64,000 bases of DNA from JBGQAS01 sp963699305 (GTDB lineage: Bacteria; Chloroflexota; Anaerolineae; Anaerolineales; Anaerolineaceae): assembly GCA_963699305.1 (NCBI GenBank), contig OY969431.1, forward strand, positions 1,860,001-1,924,000. Direction: 5' to 3'. The notes below the pieces were generated by a model. That model ran no database searches. It saw nothing but the letters and a program-made list of their open reading frames with translations, and was not told where the DNA came from. Both the position numbers and the translations under genes were made by a program. Within the stretch, counting starts at the first letter, position 1. Each line of letters opens with the position of its first letter. This document shows positions 18,746 to 28,038 of the stretch, in pieces.

Positions 18746-19620
18746 GGGGTATCACCAATCAAAGGATTTTTCACCAGCAAACTGGATAAATTTTTAAAGT
18801 ACTGATCTTCGCCGCGCAAACGGATGAATCGGGCTGAATGTATGTTGACCGAGACAACCACTTGGTCACCATCCTCCATGGATTGAGGAGCCTGCCCGTC
18901 CACGGAAACCACACCGCGGTCTCCACCCTCCATGATGACGGTTACGCTCTGATCTGCATTCAGGATGATGGCTTTTTCCAATGAACGGTGTGGTGCAATA
19001 GGCACTACCAGGATATTCCTTAAATTGGGAGGAAGGATAGGTCCACCTGCAGCCAACGCATACGCTGTCGATCCGGTGGGAGTTGCCACGATCAATCCAT
19101 CCGCCACATAACTGGCCAAAGGATAACCATCCAGCGAAGCAGTCAGTTGAATGGGACGCACCTGCGGTCCACGGCATATGACAACGTCGTTGACCACATC
19201 CCAGGAGCCGGCGTTCTTATTGGCATGCAGCAGCTCCGCCCGGAGCATCATGCGTTCTTCCACGCGATAATCACCATGCATAAAGCGCGGGATCAGTTCA
19301 TCCCATTCCTGACGGTTGATCGCCATCAAGAATCCAAGGTGTCCCAGGTTGATCCCCAATACAGGGATATCGAGCGGTGCGCATAATCGCGCCACGCGCA
19401 ACATTGTCCCGTCGCCCCCAAGGGCAATGACGGTATCAAATTGCTTTTGCTGGATTTTTTGACGGAGGGTATCATTATAAATGGATGCGCATTGGATATC
19501 CAGTGCGCCATCTTTCTGCAAAGCCCGGATAAGCGCTGTTGCTTCTATGCCGGTGCGGTTCACCTTGGGATGGGTGGCAATCGCAATACGCTGCGGACGA
19601 TGGGAAGAGGCAGATTTCAC
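18742..19620 (-). CDS. nadK: NAD kinase
   Basis: A 292-aa ATP-NAD kinase that makes NADP. The diagnostic GGDGT motif is at residues 68-72 (IALGGDGTMLRVARL), followed by VLGINLGHLGFL, the NDVVI segment and the Gly-rich DGLIVATPTGSTAYALAAGGPI. The start is GTG; upstream of it lie TATAAT and only 6 nt, with no ribosome site, so the mRNA is probably leaderless. First gene of the nadK - zinc-ribbon - recN unit. Confidence 0.96.
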   Translation of the reverse strand: MKSASSHRPQRIAIATHPKVNRTGIEATALIRALQKDGALDIQCASIYNDTLRQKIQQKQFDTVIALGGDGTMLRVARLCAPLDIPVLGINLGHLGFLMAINRQEWDELIPRFMHGDYRVEERMMLRAELLHANKNAGSWDVVNDVVICRGPQVRPIQLTASLDGYPLASYVADGLIVATPTGSTAYALAAGGPILPPNLRNILVVPIAPHRSLEKAIILNADQSVTVIMEGGDRGVVSVDGQAPQSMEDGDQVVVSVNIHSARFIRLRGEDQYFKNLSSLLVKNPLIGDTP

Positions 19621-19626
19621 AGGTTA

Positions 19627-19632
19627 ATTATA
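19627..19632 (-). promoter_or_regulatory. -10 box (TATAAT) of the nadK operon
   Basis: Minus-strand TATAAT, 6 nt before the GTG start of nadK at 19620. A weak TTAAGC lies 17 nt further upstream. Consistent with leaderless transcription. Confidence 0.5.
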
Positions 19633-19659
19633 CCTTGACTGGATTTAAGGCTTAACCGG

Positions 19660-20178
19660 TCAGAGTTTCTGGTCGCAGATGCTGCGGTAACCACATTTAT
19701 CACAACGCGGTTTGGACTGATGAGAACGCGCAGGGCTCGAAGAGCGGTCACTGTGATGTATCTCATCCACCAGTTCGAGGAAATCCGATTCCAGCTGCGG
19801 GGTGAAATCCACGGCAAATGAGCGATTGGAATAATGGATCAAACCGTATGGGGGACGTTTTTTGTGGGAGCGCTCAATCAGAATACAATATGCCGCCAGT
19901 TGGAGGACATGAGACCGGTGTGGAATTTCAGGTGCATAACTGCTCTTGACCTCCACGGGTATGAGATTGCCTTTTTCCTCGATGATGTAATCCGGTTTAC
20001 CGGTAAGTCCAATATTCGGATCATACAACGGGCGTTCCAGCCTGCCCCATAGACGCGTGTCGGTGTAAACGACACGCAAGCCTGGCAACCCTGAGGATTT
20101 CTGCTGCTGGCGTGAGAATAGAAAACACGCCAGCGCCAGGATGAGCAGAACCGCAGCGATCAACAACCATTGGTTCAT
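19660..20178 (-). CDS. Membrane-anchored Cas4-like PD-(D/E)XK nuclease core
   Basis: A 172-aa protein: one N-terminal membrane helix (about residues 4-21), then a RecB/Cas4-type nuclease fold with GKPDYI (Asp63), VEVKSS (Glu76, Lys78) and QLAAY (Gln93-Tyr97). It ends with CDKCGYRSIC (Cys159, 162, 168), which gives three of the four Cys ligands of a Cas4 Fe-S cluster. The first Cys and its helix are encoded by the adjoining upstream ORF (20183-20422), so the two together make a whole Cas4-like protein. No cas1, cas2 or CRISPR array is seen. It could be a naturally split protein or the result of a one-base indel. Confidence 0.75.
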   Translation of the reverse strand: MNQWLLIAAVLLILALACFLFSRQQQKSSGLPGLRVVYTDTRLWGRLERPLYDPNIGLTGKPDYIIEEKGNLIPVEVKSSYAPEIPHRSHVLQLAAYCILIERSHKKRPPYGLIHYSNRSFAVDFTPQLESDFLELVDEIHHSDRSSSPARSHQSKPRCDKCGYRSICDQKL

Positions 20179-20182
20179 GGCA

Positions 20183-20422
20183 TTAAGGAAGGAAATGAAG
20201 AGTCAAAGCGACAACGGTAAGAACCAACGCAGCCATCAGGATAAGCCAACCCAGGACTCTTAAGATGGTCGCACGCGCCACCTGCCTGCCGTGCTGATGA
20301 TGATAGCTGGTACCAGCATCCAGCCCGGCGGTATTTTCCGAGGGTTCACCCCGTTTTTGATACCACCATGAGCGTTTACAGTACAAATATGAATTTACTT
20401 CGGAGGCGCGGATCGTCCGCAT
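20183..20422 (-). CDS. N-terminal part of Cas4-like nuclease plus membrane helix
   Basis: A 79-aa ORF with ASEVNSYLYCKRSWWYQKRG at residues 6-25, the characteristic N-terminal segment of Cas4/RecB nucleases with the first cluster Cys (Cys14), followed by GTSYHHQHG (typical G-x-x-x-H motif) and one membrane helix (about residues 53-77). It stops 4 nt before the ATG of the nuclease core, in a different frame. Deleting one C in the CCTTCCTT tract just before the stop would fuse both into one protein of about 253 aa with a membrane hairpin. It starts 2 nt after the translin stop, so it lies in the ssb operon. Confidence 0.65.
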   Translation of the reverse strand: MRTIRASEVNSYLYCKRSWWYQKRGEPSENTAGLDAGTSYHHQHGRQVARATILRVLGWLILMAALVLTVVALTLHFLP

Positions 20423-20424
20423 GG

Positions 20425-21066
20425 TCAGGAGGGTTTATCAGCGAGATGATCGCTGGTTTTTTGCAATGCCTGTTGCAGACGTTCTTCGCGATAACTGAGG
20501 GTTAAATCAGCCCGGGTGCGTTCGACGATGCCGCGCACCAGGTCGGTGTGGCGGCGTAATCCATCCGTAATGGCATCCGGATAATCGAGGGTGACCAGCA
20601 GGGAATAGATCTCGTCCATTGTTGCCAGCAACCGTTCCGCTTCCGGGCTGAAACCTTTACGTAAAATATCCAGGCAGCGCCGACGCAGCTCGCCGGTCGT
20701 TTCCGCCAGACCGTTCAGATACGTCGACATCTGCAATCCAAGTTCTTCCGGTGAAGGGAGCGGCCGGTTTTCGATGATGGCGCAGGTGATGCTGGCTTCG
20801 GCATATTCTTTAAAGGCGTCCTGGGTATACCCAGCAAAGTACAAATCGGGGAAGGATGCCAGGTCATGTTTAATGGAACCCACCAGATCATGCGCTTCCT
20901 TTAGCAAAGCAGCAGCTTGCGGACCTTCACTGCGGTGGATGGAGCGGATGGTGGTGGCAGCCAGGCGGGTCAATTGGCGCGCTTGAGTCAGGGCTTTATC
21001 GCGGGCGCTGTTGCGGATTTCAAAATCTTGATGGGATTTCTCCGCCAATTCATTAAATGTAGTCAT
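20425..21066 (-). CDS. Translin-family protein
   Basis: A 213-aa all-helical protein recognised as a translin homologue by its C-terminal signature RRHTDLVRGIVERTRADLTLS and by the overall pattern (an N-terminal helix with RDKALTQARQLTRLAATTIRSIHR, and DLYFAGYTQDAFKEYAEA in the middle). Eukaryotic translin and the archaeal homologue are oligomeric single-stranded RNA/DNA-binding proteins; the partner TRAX is a ribonuclease. Catalytic acidic residues of TRAX were not identified here. It starts 2 nt after the DUF3467 stop and is followed by the Cas4-like ORFs, so it belongs to the ssb operon. Confidence 0.8.
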   Translation of the reverse strand: MTTFNELAEKSHQDFEIRNSARDKALTQARQLTRLAATTIRSIHRSEGPQAAALLKEAHDLVGSIKHDLASFPDLYFAGYTQDAFKEYAEASITCAIIENRPLPSPEELGLQMSTYLNGLAETTGELRRRCLDILRKGFSPEAERLLATMDEIYSLLVTLDYPDAITDGLRRHTDLVRGIVERTRADLTLSYREERLQQALQKTSDHLADKPS

Positions 21067-21068
21067 AT

Positions 21069-21407
21069 TTATTCCGGTTTATGCGTTTCGGGCGGATGCG
21101 GAGGGTGAAAGAGATCATTGGCAAGCGAGTCCTCCCCCGGCAGGCGTATCTCTCCATAGATTGCTTCATAACGCTTGATGTTCTCTCCAAGCGCCTTCCA
21201 AAAGAGCTTGGCGCCTATGGGAGACATCAACACTCGCGACTGGACGCGCACTTTTTCATTACCGGGCAGGAAACGGGCAAAATCAATGACCAGCTCCGCA
21301 ACCGAATGGCTGATGCGCGCCAGGTTGGAGTAATGCGGCTCAAGTTCCGGTGGAATTTCCATGACAGGCATTTGAGGTGCCTGAGGAACAGGATTTTTTT
21401 CGGGCAT
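21069..21407 (-). CDS. DUF3467 domain protein
   Basis: A 112-aa protein of the DUF3467 family, recognised from HYSNLARISHSVAELVIDFAR, then FLPG, then VRVQSRVLMSPIGAKLFWKAL. The N-terminal 20 residues are Pro-rich. No function is established. It lies 17 nt after ssb and 2 nt before the translin gene, in the same operon. Confidence 0.8.
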   Translation of the reverse strand: MPEKNPVPQAPQMPVMEIPPELEPHYSNLARISHSVAELVIDFARFLPGNEKVRVQSRVLMSPIGAKLFWKALGENIKRYEAIYGEIRLPGEDSLANDLFHPPHPPETHKPE

Positions 21408-21424
21408 ATTATGCGCTTTCTTTA

Positions 21425-21844
21425 TTAAAAGGGAATATCGTCAACCACTTCCTCACCCGCGGCTTCCGGAGCTTCTTCACCGGATGCAGTGGTTTCGGTG
21501 CGGGAGGACAGGAAGCGCACCGTGCTGGCGGATATTTCATAGGATGCACTCCAGGTGCCATCCTTGCGCTGGAATACCCGGGGAGCCCCGCTTTGTTGAT
21601 CGGGCTGCAGGCGGCCTTCAATGAAAACCTTATTGCCTTTATGCAAATACTGGCTGCAGGCTTCAGCAGTCTTTCCCCAGGTGGTAATGCGGAACCATAC
21701 GGTTTCCTTAACGGCTGTCCCCTGCGAATTGGTATAGGTTCGGCTGGTGGCGACTGAAAATGAAGTGACCGCCTGCCCGGAGGGGGTATAGCGCATTTCC
21801 GGATCCCTGCCAACATTTCCAACGATTATGACTGTGTGAAACAT
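21425..21844 (-). CDS. ssb: Single-stranded DNA-binding protein
   Basis: A 139-aa SSB with one OB-fold (residues 1-108: VIIVGNVGRDPEMRYTPSGQAV, then WFRITTWGKTAEACSQYLHKG, then VFIEGRL) and a short acidic tail ending DDIPF, the tip that binds repair and replication partners. The start is set by AAGGAG 6 nt before the ATG. First gene of ssb - DUF3467 - translin - Cas4-like. It is shorter than E. coli SSB, with a reduced linker. The standalone position away from rpsF/rpsR suggests a possible paralogue. Confidence 0.93.
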   Translation of the reverse strand: MFHTVIIVGNVGRDPEMRYTPSGQAVTSFSVATSRTYTNSQGTAVKETVWFRITTWGKTAEACSQYLHKGNKVFIEGRLQPDQQSGAPRVFQRKDGTWSASYEISASTVRFLSSRTETTASGEEAPEAAGEEVVDDIPF

Positions 21845-21916
21845 ATTTTGCTCCTTGATCCCATTTTAAGCGAACGTGACACAAATTAATTGTACACGAT
21901 AAAAAGTAAATCCTTT

Positions 21917-22747
21917 TCAAGGTGTGGGCGTAGTCCGGGCGGTGGGCGATGGTTTAGGGGTGAGGGGTGGATTGCCATCATCCAGTAAACGGATCTGCAG
22001 GTCGCTGAAATTAACCGTGACCGCATTATCACCGGCAGAACGGGCAAATACACCAATCTGACCGCTATAGAATGCCTGGTCTTTGATTTCAAATTGGAAT
22101 ACATCATTAATGAATAGCCGCATGCGATCGCCTTTGACCCAAATACCCCAGCGCAAAGTAATGGGAGTGCCAGCGGTGACCTGGCTGCTGGGAGTCCAAT
22201 CCTGAATTGCATTGATAATCATATTACGCACACGTTCAACCTTGACAAGCCCATTGCAATTGGCCTGGAAACGATAGAAATCGTTCACGGAGTTGAACCT
22301 CACAAGGATCCCATAACTATCTTCATTGCGACAGAGACTGGTTATGCTGGTCATCTCTAGATAAAAATCCTGCAGTACAGGTTCGCTTCGGATGCTGTAC
22401 ACATTCGACCTTGGCAGGGATATTGCGATGGTTAGGCGACCGAGGCTGTATGCCGCGGAACCGTAGGGTTTTTCCACAATGGACCAGTACGTGGTGTTGG
22501 TAAAATCGTCCTGCACAATCACCTGCCCAAGGTCGGGGTGGTAATTCGGAGTAGGTGGTACGTTGATGGTGGGATTCATGGTTGGAGTCGGTGTCGGCGG
22601 GAACCATATAATGGTGGGGGAAGGAGTAACGGTTGGGGAGGGTGTTCCAGTAGGGAGTGGAATGGGGGAAAATACATCACATCCACTCAACAAGATGACC
22701 AGACAGAATGGAACAATCAGGACTATTTTCTTCACATTCAGGAACAT
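21917..22747 (-). CDS. Lipoprotein with a concanavalin-like/LamG-type domain
   Basis: A 276-aa lipoprotein: signal peptide ending ILLSGC, a Thr/Pro-rich linker (about residues 33-75), then a jelly-roll domain (about 75-255) with the motifs VIVQDDFTN, YGILVRFNS, FYRFQANCNG, GDRMRLFINDVFQFE and GQIGVFAR. These match LamG/3-keto-disaccharide hydrolase-like folds that bind sugars. A short Pro/Thr tail follows. TATAAT lies 7 nt upstream of the ATG; a GTG five codons in is an alternative start. Divergent from the LysM gene at 22831. Confidence 0.78.
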   Translation of the reverse strand: MFLNVKKIVLIVPFCLVILLSGCDVFSPIPLPTGTPSPTVTPSPTIIWFPPTPTPTMNPTINVPPTPNYHPDLGQVIVQDDFTNTTYWSIVEKPYGSAAYSLGRLTIAISLPRSNVYSIRSEPVLQDFYLEMTSITSLCRNEDSYGILVRFNSVNDFYRFQANCNGLVKVERVRNMIINAIQDWTPSSQVTAGTPITLRWGIWVKGDRMRLFINDVFQFEIKDQAFYSGQIGVFARSAGDNAVTVNFSDLQIRLLDDGNPPLTPKPSPTARTTPTP

Positions 22748-22754
22748 GCATCCA

Positions 22755-22760
22755 ATTATA
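22755..22760 (-). promoter_or_regulatory. -10 box (TATAAT) of the LamG-like lipoprotein gene
   Basis: Minus-strand TATAAT ends 7 nt before the ATG at 22747, another leaderless-type arrangement. Confidence 0.5.
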
Positions 22761-22811
22761 CTGTCGTAGACAGGACAATTGTTCGTAAGCGCCCATGATA
22801 TTCAAAAATGT

Positions 22812-22817
22812 TATAAT
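22812..22817 (+). promoter_or_regulatory. -10 box (TATAAT) of the LysM/SdrD-like gene
   Basis: TATAAT lies 13 nt before the ATG at 22831. It overlaps the extended ORF that would begin at 22795, which supports the downstream start. Confidence 0.45.
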
Positions 22818-22830
22818 GTTTTGGGAAACC

Positions 22831-23610
22831 ATGAACAAGAAACGGATCTTGATTTTCGCCATCGGTCTGGTGCTTATGACTGCATTAGTCTTCGGAGCGC
22901 TGCCTGTTTCCGCGCAACCGCGGGCAGGGCAAATCCAGTACCAGACACCCACACCAGGTACCGACGGACGCATCATTTATACCGTCAAAGCCGGAGATAA
23001 TTGCACAGGGATCGCAATATTGAACGGGATCACCACCGAAGAGCTAATCGCCAAGAACAGCCTTGCCGGAGATGGCTGTCAATTCCTTCAGGAAGGTCAG
23101 AAATTACTGATCACAGTCGTCACCATAGAACCTACCATGACCATTACCCCCACTCCGTCCGGTCCCACGCCCACTCCGTTTTTCGGATTTGGGGAAATTT
23201 GCATTTTACTGTTCCTGGATGTCAATGGCAATGGGATGGCAGAGACAACTGAAACTTCCATTACCGATGGGAAACTGAGCATTTCCGATACAACCGGACA
23301 GACTTCCAAAACCGGCACCACCGATGCAACCGGAAGTCCAATCTGTTTTACCGACCTACCCGAAGGAAATTACAATGTGAGCGTCGCCATCCCCGATGGA
23401 TACAATCCGACCACCGACCTCAATTACGCATTAACCCTAAAAGCGGGAGCCATTTCGTATCTCGATTTTGGCGCACAGCCCAGTTCAAGCATCAAACCGG
23501 GCTTTGGTAGCGGTTCCAACCGTTCACCGCTGCTGGCGCTATTCGGAGGGCTGTTGGTCCTGGCAGGAGCCGGGATGGGGTTCTACTATTTCCGTATGCG
23601 GAAGAAATAA
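22831..23610 (+). CDS. LysM and SdrD-B-like cell-surface protein
   Basis: About 259 aa with a signal peptide (ILIFAIGLVLMTALVFGALPVSAQ), a LysM module at about residues 48-97 (IIYTVKAGDNCTGIAILNGIT ... LQEGQKLLI), a Thr/Pro linker, a Cna/SdrD B-type beta-sandwich (about 125-215: LFLDVNGNGMAETTETSITDGKLSI ... LPEGNYNVSVAIPDGY), and a C-terminal membrane helix followed by RMRKK. The calcium-loop-like DVNGNG is typical of SdrD B domains. It is probably anchored in the membrane and reaches the peptidoglycan. A strong terminator follows. Confidence 0.82.
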   Translation: MNKKRILIFAIGLVLMTALVFGALPVSAQPRAGQIQYQTPTPGTDGRIIYTVKAGDNCTGIAILNGITTEELIAKNSLAGDGCQFLQEGQKLLITVVTIEPTMTITPTPSGPTPTPFFGFGEICILLFLDVNGNGMAETTETSITDGKLSISDTTGQTSKTGTTDATGSPICFTDLPEGNYNVSVAIPDGYNPTTDLNYALTLKAGAISYLDFGAQPSSSIKPGFGSGSNRSPLLALFGGLLVLAGAGMGFYYFRMRKK

Positions 23611-23630
23611 CTCCAAAATCCATGAATGCC

Positions 23631-23664
23631 AAAAAAGCCTTTTCAAACAGATAAAGGCTTTTTT
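23631..23664 (+). terminator. Intrinsic terminator
   Basis: AAAAAAGCCTTT (23631-23642), a 10-nt loop, AAAGGCTTTTTT (23653-23664). It separates the LysM gene from the exporter operon. Confidence 0.88.
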
Positions 23665-23790
23665 ATCCCCCAAGGTTCGCAGTGCTCTCTACACTTAATT
23701 ATCTTCACATTTTCGACACAATCTAATCACATTTCTTTTACACGGTCCTCATATACTTTCACCATTCAATGAGAAAAGGAGAAAGGTTTG

Positions 23791-25278
23791 ATGACCAAGC
23801 TGAAAGAACGGTACTTAAGATTGCCCCAGATTTACCGCTGGGGCATCCCCATCCTGCTGGTCGTAATGATCGCAGTCAGCGTAGTCCTGGCTATCAAAGG
23901 CAATTCGAAAACCGAGACAACCGCGGCTGCCACCGCCAGCATGCAGACCGCAACCGCCACACGCGGAGACCTGGTTATTTATGCTACTGGCACGGGTACT
24001 CTCATATCGAGGAATGAATCCAGTTTTGGTTTCAGTGCAGCCGGAAAAGTCACCAATGTGTATGTTAAAGTCGGTGATACCGTCACAGCCGGTCAAGTGC
24101 TGGCTGAAATGGATGCATCGAGCATAGAAACGTCGTATGAGCTGGCGAGATTATCGCTGGCAAACAAGACATCCCCGGCAGCCATTGCCACCGCTGAGCA
24201 GACATTAGCCACCGACACCGCCACGCTTGACAGTGCAAAACTCACTCTGAAATATTATGAAAGCCCAATGGTATTCTCGTTCCAGGAGAAATTAGCCGCG
24301 GCTGAATTAACGCTGGCTGCAGCAAAAAAAGCTGCTGAGGAAAACCCCAGCGAAGCCAACAACAACGCTGTGACCGTTGCTGAGAAGGAACTGTCCACCA
24401 TGCAGAAGAATCTCACCTGGGCAGTGCATGACTATTATCCCAACTCCTATGTTCCGGAACAGTTCACCCAAAAAGAGACAGATCGCTCGGGTGTTGAGAA
24501 AATCATCTATGTTGAGGATGCAAAAGGCAATTTGGTGCCGTATATCATTGAACCCACCCAGGCAGAACTTGCAGGTTACAAAGCTGCATACGACCTGGCA
24601 AAAGCGACTGTTGATGAGGATCAAATCTATCTCGCTGCAATCAAAGGTGGAGAAATTCCCGATGACGCCACAGGCAACAACCTGGCAAGTTTGATCAATG
24701 CAAGAGTTGCCCTGGCAACTGCTGAAGAGAACCTCAACGGCAGCAAGTTGATCGCCCCATTCAATGGCACCGTGACCGTATTAAACGTTCAAGCCGGCGA
24801 CACCGCCGGGACAGGATCCGCCATCACCATCGCCGATCTGAGCCAGCCTTACAAACTCACCGTTTACCTTGACGAAACGGATTGGGAAAATGTCAAAGTG
24901 AGCTATGAAGCGGACGTCACTTTCGATATTCTCCCCGACCAGGTATTGACCGGAAAGGTCGTTGAACTGACCCCCACCCTTGTGAATTACATGGTCAGCT
25001 GCGTGGTGGAACTTAACTCGTCTGTTTCTGCAAATCTGCCCACCGGAACGGCTGCAACCGTGGATGTGATCGGTGGAAGGGCAACTAATGCAGTCCTAGT
25101 TCCGCTTGAAGCTGTGCGTGAAATCACCGCCGGAAAATATGCTGTATTCGTGGTCGAGAACGGAGAACCCACCTTGCGCACGGTTGAAATCGGGATCAGT
25201 GATTTGACCACGGTTGAAATAATATCCGGTCTGGAAGCCGGTGAGGTGGTAACCACCGGTATTGTGGAGACAAATTAA
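23791..25278 (+). CDS. Membrane-fusion (HlyD/MacA-like) adaptor of an ABC exporter
   Basis: A 495-aa periplasmic adaptor: N-terminal membrane helix (about residues 18-36), barrel/lipoyl motif (GFSAAGKVTNVYVKVGDTVTAGQVLAEMD), a long helical hairpin (about 120-300) and the second lipoyl half (LIAPFNGTVTVLNVQAGDTAG), then a beta-barrel and a C-terminal membrane-proximal domain. A TTG at 23788 is one codon upstream, but ATG 23791 has an AGGAG site 9 nt before it. First gene of a six-gene unit with MacB-type ATPase and permease. Confidence 0.9.
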   Translation: MTKLKERYLRLPQIYRWGIPILLVVMIAVSVVLAIKGNSKTETTAAATASMQTATATRGDLVIYATGTGTLISRNESSFGFSAAGKVTNVYVKVGDTVTAGQVLAEMDASSIETSYELARLSLANKTSPAAIATAEQTLATDTATLDSAKLTLKYYESPMVFSFQEKLAAAELTLAAAKKAAEENPSEANNNAVTVAEKELSTMQKNLTWAVHDYYPNSYVPEQFTQKETDRSGVEKIIYVEDAKGNLVPYIIEPTQAELAGYKAAYDLAKATVDEDQIYLAAIKGGEIPDDATGNNLASLINARVALATAEENLNGSKLIAPFNGTVTVLNVQAGDTAGTGSAITIADLSQPYKLTVYLDETDWENVKVSYEADVTFDILPDQVLTGKVVELTPTLVNYMVSCVVELNSSVSANLPTGTAATVDVIGGRATNAVLVPLEAVREITAGKYAVFVVENGEPTLRTVEIGISDLTTVEIISGLEAGEVVTTGIVETN

Positions 25279-25280
25279 TA

Positions 25281-26008
25281 ATGAACAATCGCATCATCGA
25301 AACCATCCAATTGACCAGGACCTTCGGGATGGGCGATGTGACCGTCAAAGCCCTGGATGCCGTGAACTTTGTGATCGATCGCGGTGAATTTGTATCGATC
25401 ATGGGACCGTCCGGTTCCGGAAAAAGCACCTTGATGCACATCGTGGGCTGCCTGCTGCAACCAACCTCTGGTCAATATCTGCTGGAAGGAACGGATGTCA
25501 GCCACTTAAGCAAGACTGAATTAGCGATCCTGCGAAACAGGAAATTGGGTTTCATATTCCAGGCTTACAACCTGCTGCCCCGCACTACCGCATTGCGCAA
25601 TGTAATTGCCCCCATGCTGTACGATCGGCAGCGGACAATGACAAACCTGGAATGCGAAGATAAAGCTCGTAAAGCTCTCGAGATGGTTGGGCTGGCAGAT
25701 CGCATGAACCATCAGCCCCAGGAATTATCCGGCGGGCAGCAGCAGCGCGTGGCAATCGCCAGGGCATTGATCAACAATCCTCTGCTTATCATCGCCGATG
25801 AACCGACCGGCAACCTGGATACTCAATCGGGGTTGGAAATTATCCACCTGCTGCAGACATTGAATGAAAAAGGGGCAACCATCCTGATGGTCACGCATGA
25901 CATGCGTAATGCAGAAAATACACAGCGGATCGTCCACCTCGTCGACGGGCGCATTGCCAGTAATATAAAAAATGGCAGGAAACATCCCAAAACAGGAGCA
26001 AAAAATTC

Positions 26009-26012
<4 letters not shown>
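25281..26012 (+). CDS. ABC exporter ATPase (MacB/LolD type)
   Basis: A 243-aa ATPase with Walker A GPSGSGKST (42-50), signature LSGGQQQR (about 144) and Walker B LLIIADEPTGNLD. The two motif extensions QQQR and NLD are typical of the LolD/MacB/FtsE group. It starts 2 nt after the adaptor gene and overlaps the permease gene by 4 nt (ATGA), so the three are coexpressed. The substrate cannot be deduced; MacB-like systems export peptides, macrolides or lipoproteins. Confidence 0.95.
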
Positions 26013-27244
<1,232 letters not shown>

Positions 27245-27259
27245 AAAAGAAAGGAAAAA

Positions 27260-27973
27260 ATGAAAAAAATCATCATTTCAAGCATTCTCATCTTTACAAT
27301 GGCGCTGGCTGGTTGTGCTGCGAAGAGCAGTACAGCCACAGATCAAGAAACCACGCTCCAGAACGATAAACTTACAACGGAATTGGAATTGATCGTTGGA
27401 ACCTTCAATCTCGAAGGAACGGATAATGCGGTCACCACCGAGCAGGCTGCGCAATTGGTGACATTATGGCAGGCATACCAATCTCTGAGAGCCAGCGACA
27501 CAACAGCCAGCGAGGAACTGGCTGCCCTGGTGAAACAGATCCAATCCTCCATGACCACGGCACAGAAAGAAGCCATATCCGCCATGAATTTAACCAATGA
27601 AGACATGGCAACCTTGATGCAGGAAAAAGGGTTGATGACTTTCCCGGGTGGAAATGGCACCGTTAGCGGAACGCCCGATCCCAACCAGGTGCCTGAAGTC
27701 TTCGTTTCTGGAGAAGGGATGCCAGGCGGTGAAAGTGCAAGCAGAGGTAATTTCACGCCCCCCACCGGAAGAGGTCCGGGAAACGGTGGAGATATGCCAC
27801 AAGGCGGGTTTGTGATTATGGGAGGTGAAGGTCCGGGTCAGGGCATGGCCTCGGGTATGACTGCTGAACAGCTGGCGACCGCTCAAGCAAGCCGGGGGAA
27901 TCGGTTTCAGCAAAGCGGAATGATCCCATCCGCCCTGTTGAATGCCTTGATTGAATATTTACAGACTAAATAA
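27260..27973 (+). CDS. Small lipoprotein linked to the exporter
   Basis: A 237-aa lipoprotein (signal ending ALAGC, Cys19). The N-terminal half is helical and rich in TTEQ/SEEL segments (LVTLWQAYQSLRASDTTASEELAAL, then MTTAQKEAISAMNLTNEDM), recalling Spy/CpxP-like periplasmic proteins; the C-terminal half is Gly/Pro/Met-rich. Such lipoproteins often accompany MacAB-like loci. Function unknown; a role as a chaperone or sensor partner is inference. It lies 15 nt downstream of the permease gene and ends the exporter part of the operon. Confidence 0.7.
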   Translation: MKKIIISSILIFTMALAGCAAKSSTATDQETTLQNDKLTTELELIVGTFNLEGTDNAVTTEQAAQLVTLWQAYQSLRASDTTASEELAALVKQIQSSMTTAQKEAISAMNLTNEDMATLMQEKGLMTFPGGNGTVSGTPDPNQVPEVFVSGEGMPGGESASRGNFTPPTGRGPGNGGDMPQGGFVIMGGEGPGQGMASGMTAEQLATAQASRGNRFQQSGMIPSALLNALIEYLQTK

Positions 27974-27976
27974 TTG

Positions 27977-27999
27977 GGTGCGGGAGACAATCCCGCACC
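27977..27999 (+). terminator. Hairpin terminator after the lipoprotein gene
   Basis: GGTGCGGGA (27977-27985), loop GACAA, TCCCGCACC (27991-27999), followed by TCCTTTCTTC. The tail is weak in U, so some read-through into the two-component genes is likely. Confidence 0.7.
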
Positions 28000-28038
28000 T
28001 CCTTTCTTCATTGGTATACTGATGATGCTGGAGCAGCA

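Noticed and set aside
19660..20422. CRISPR-Cas locus around the Cas4-like gene
   Set aside because: No direct-repeat array, cas1, cas2 or effector gene is present within the window on either side.
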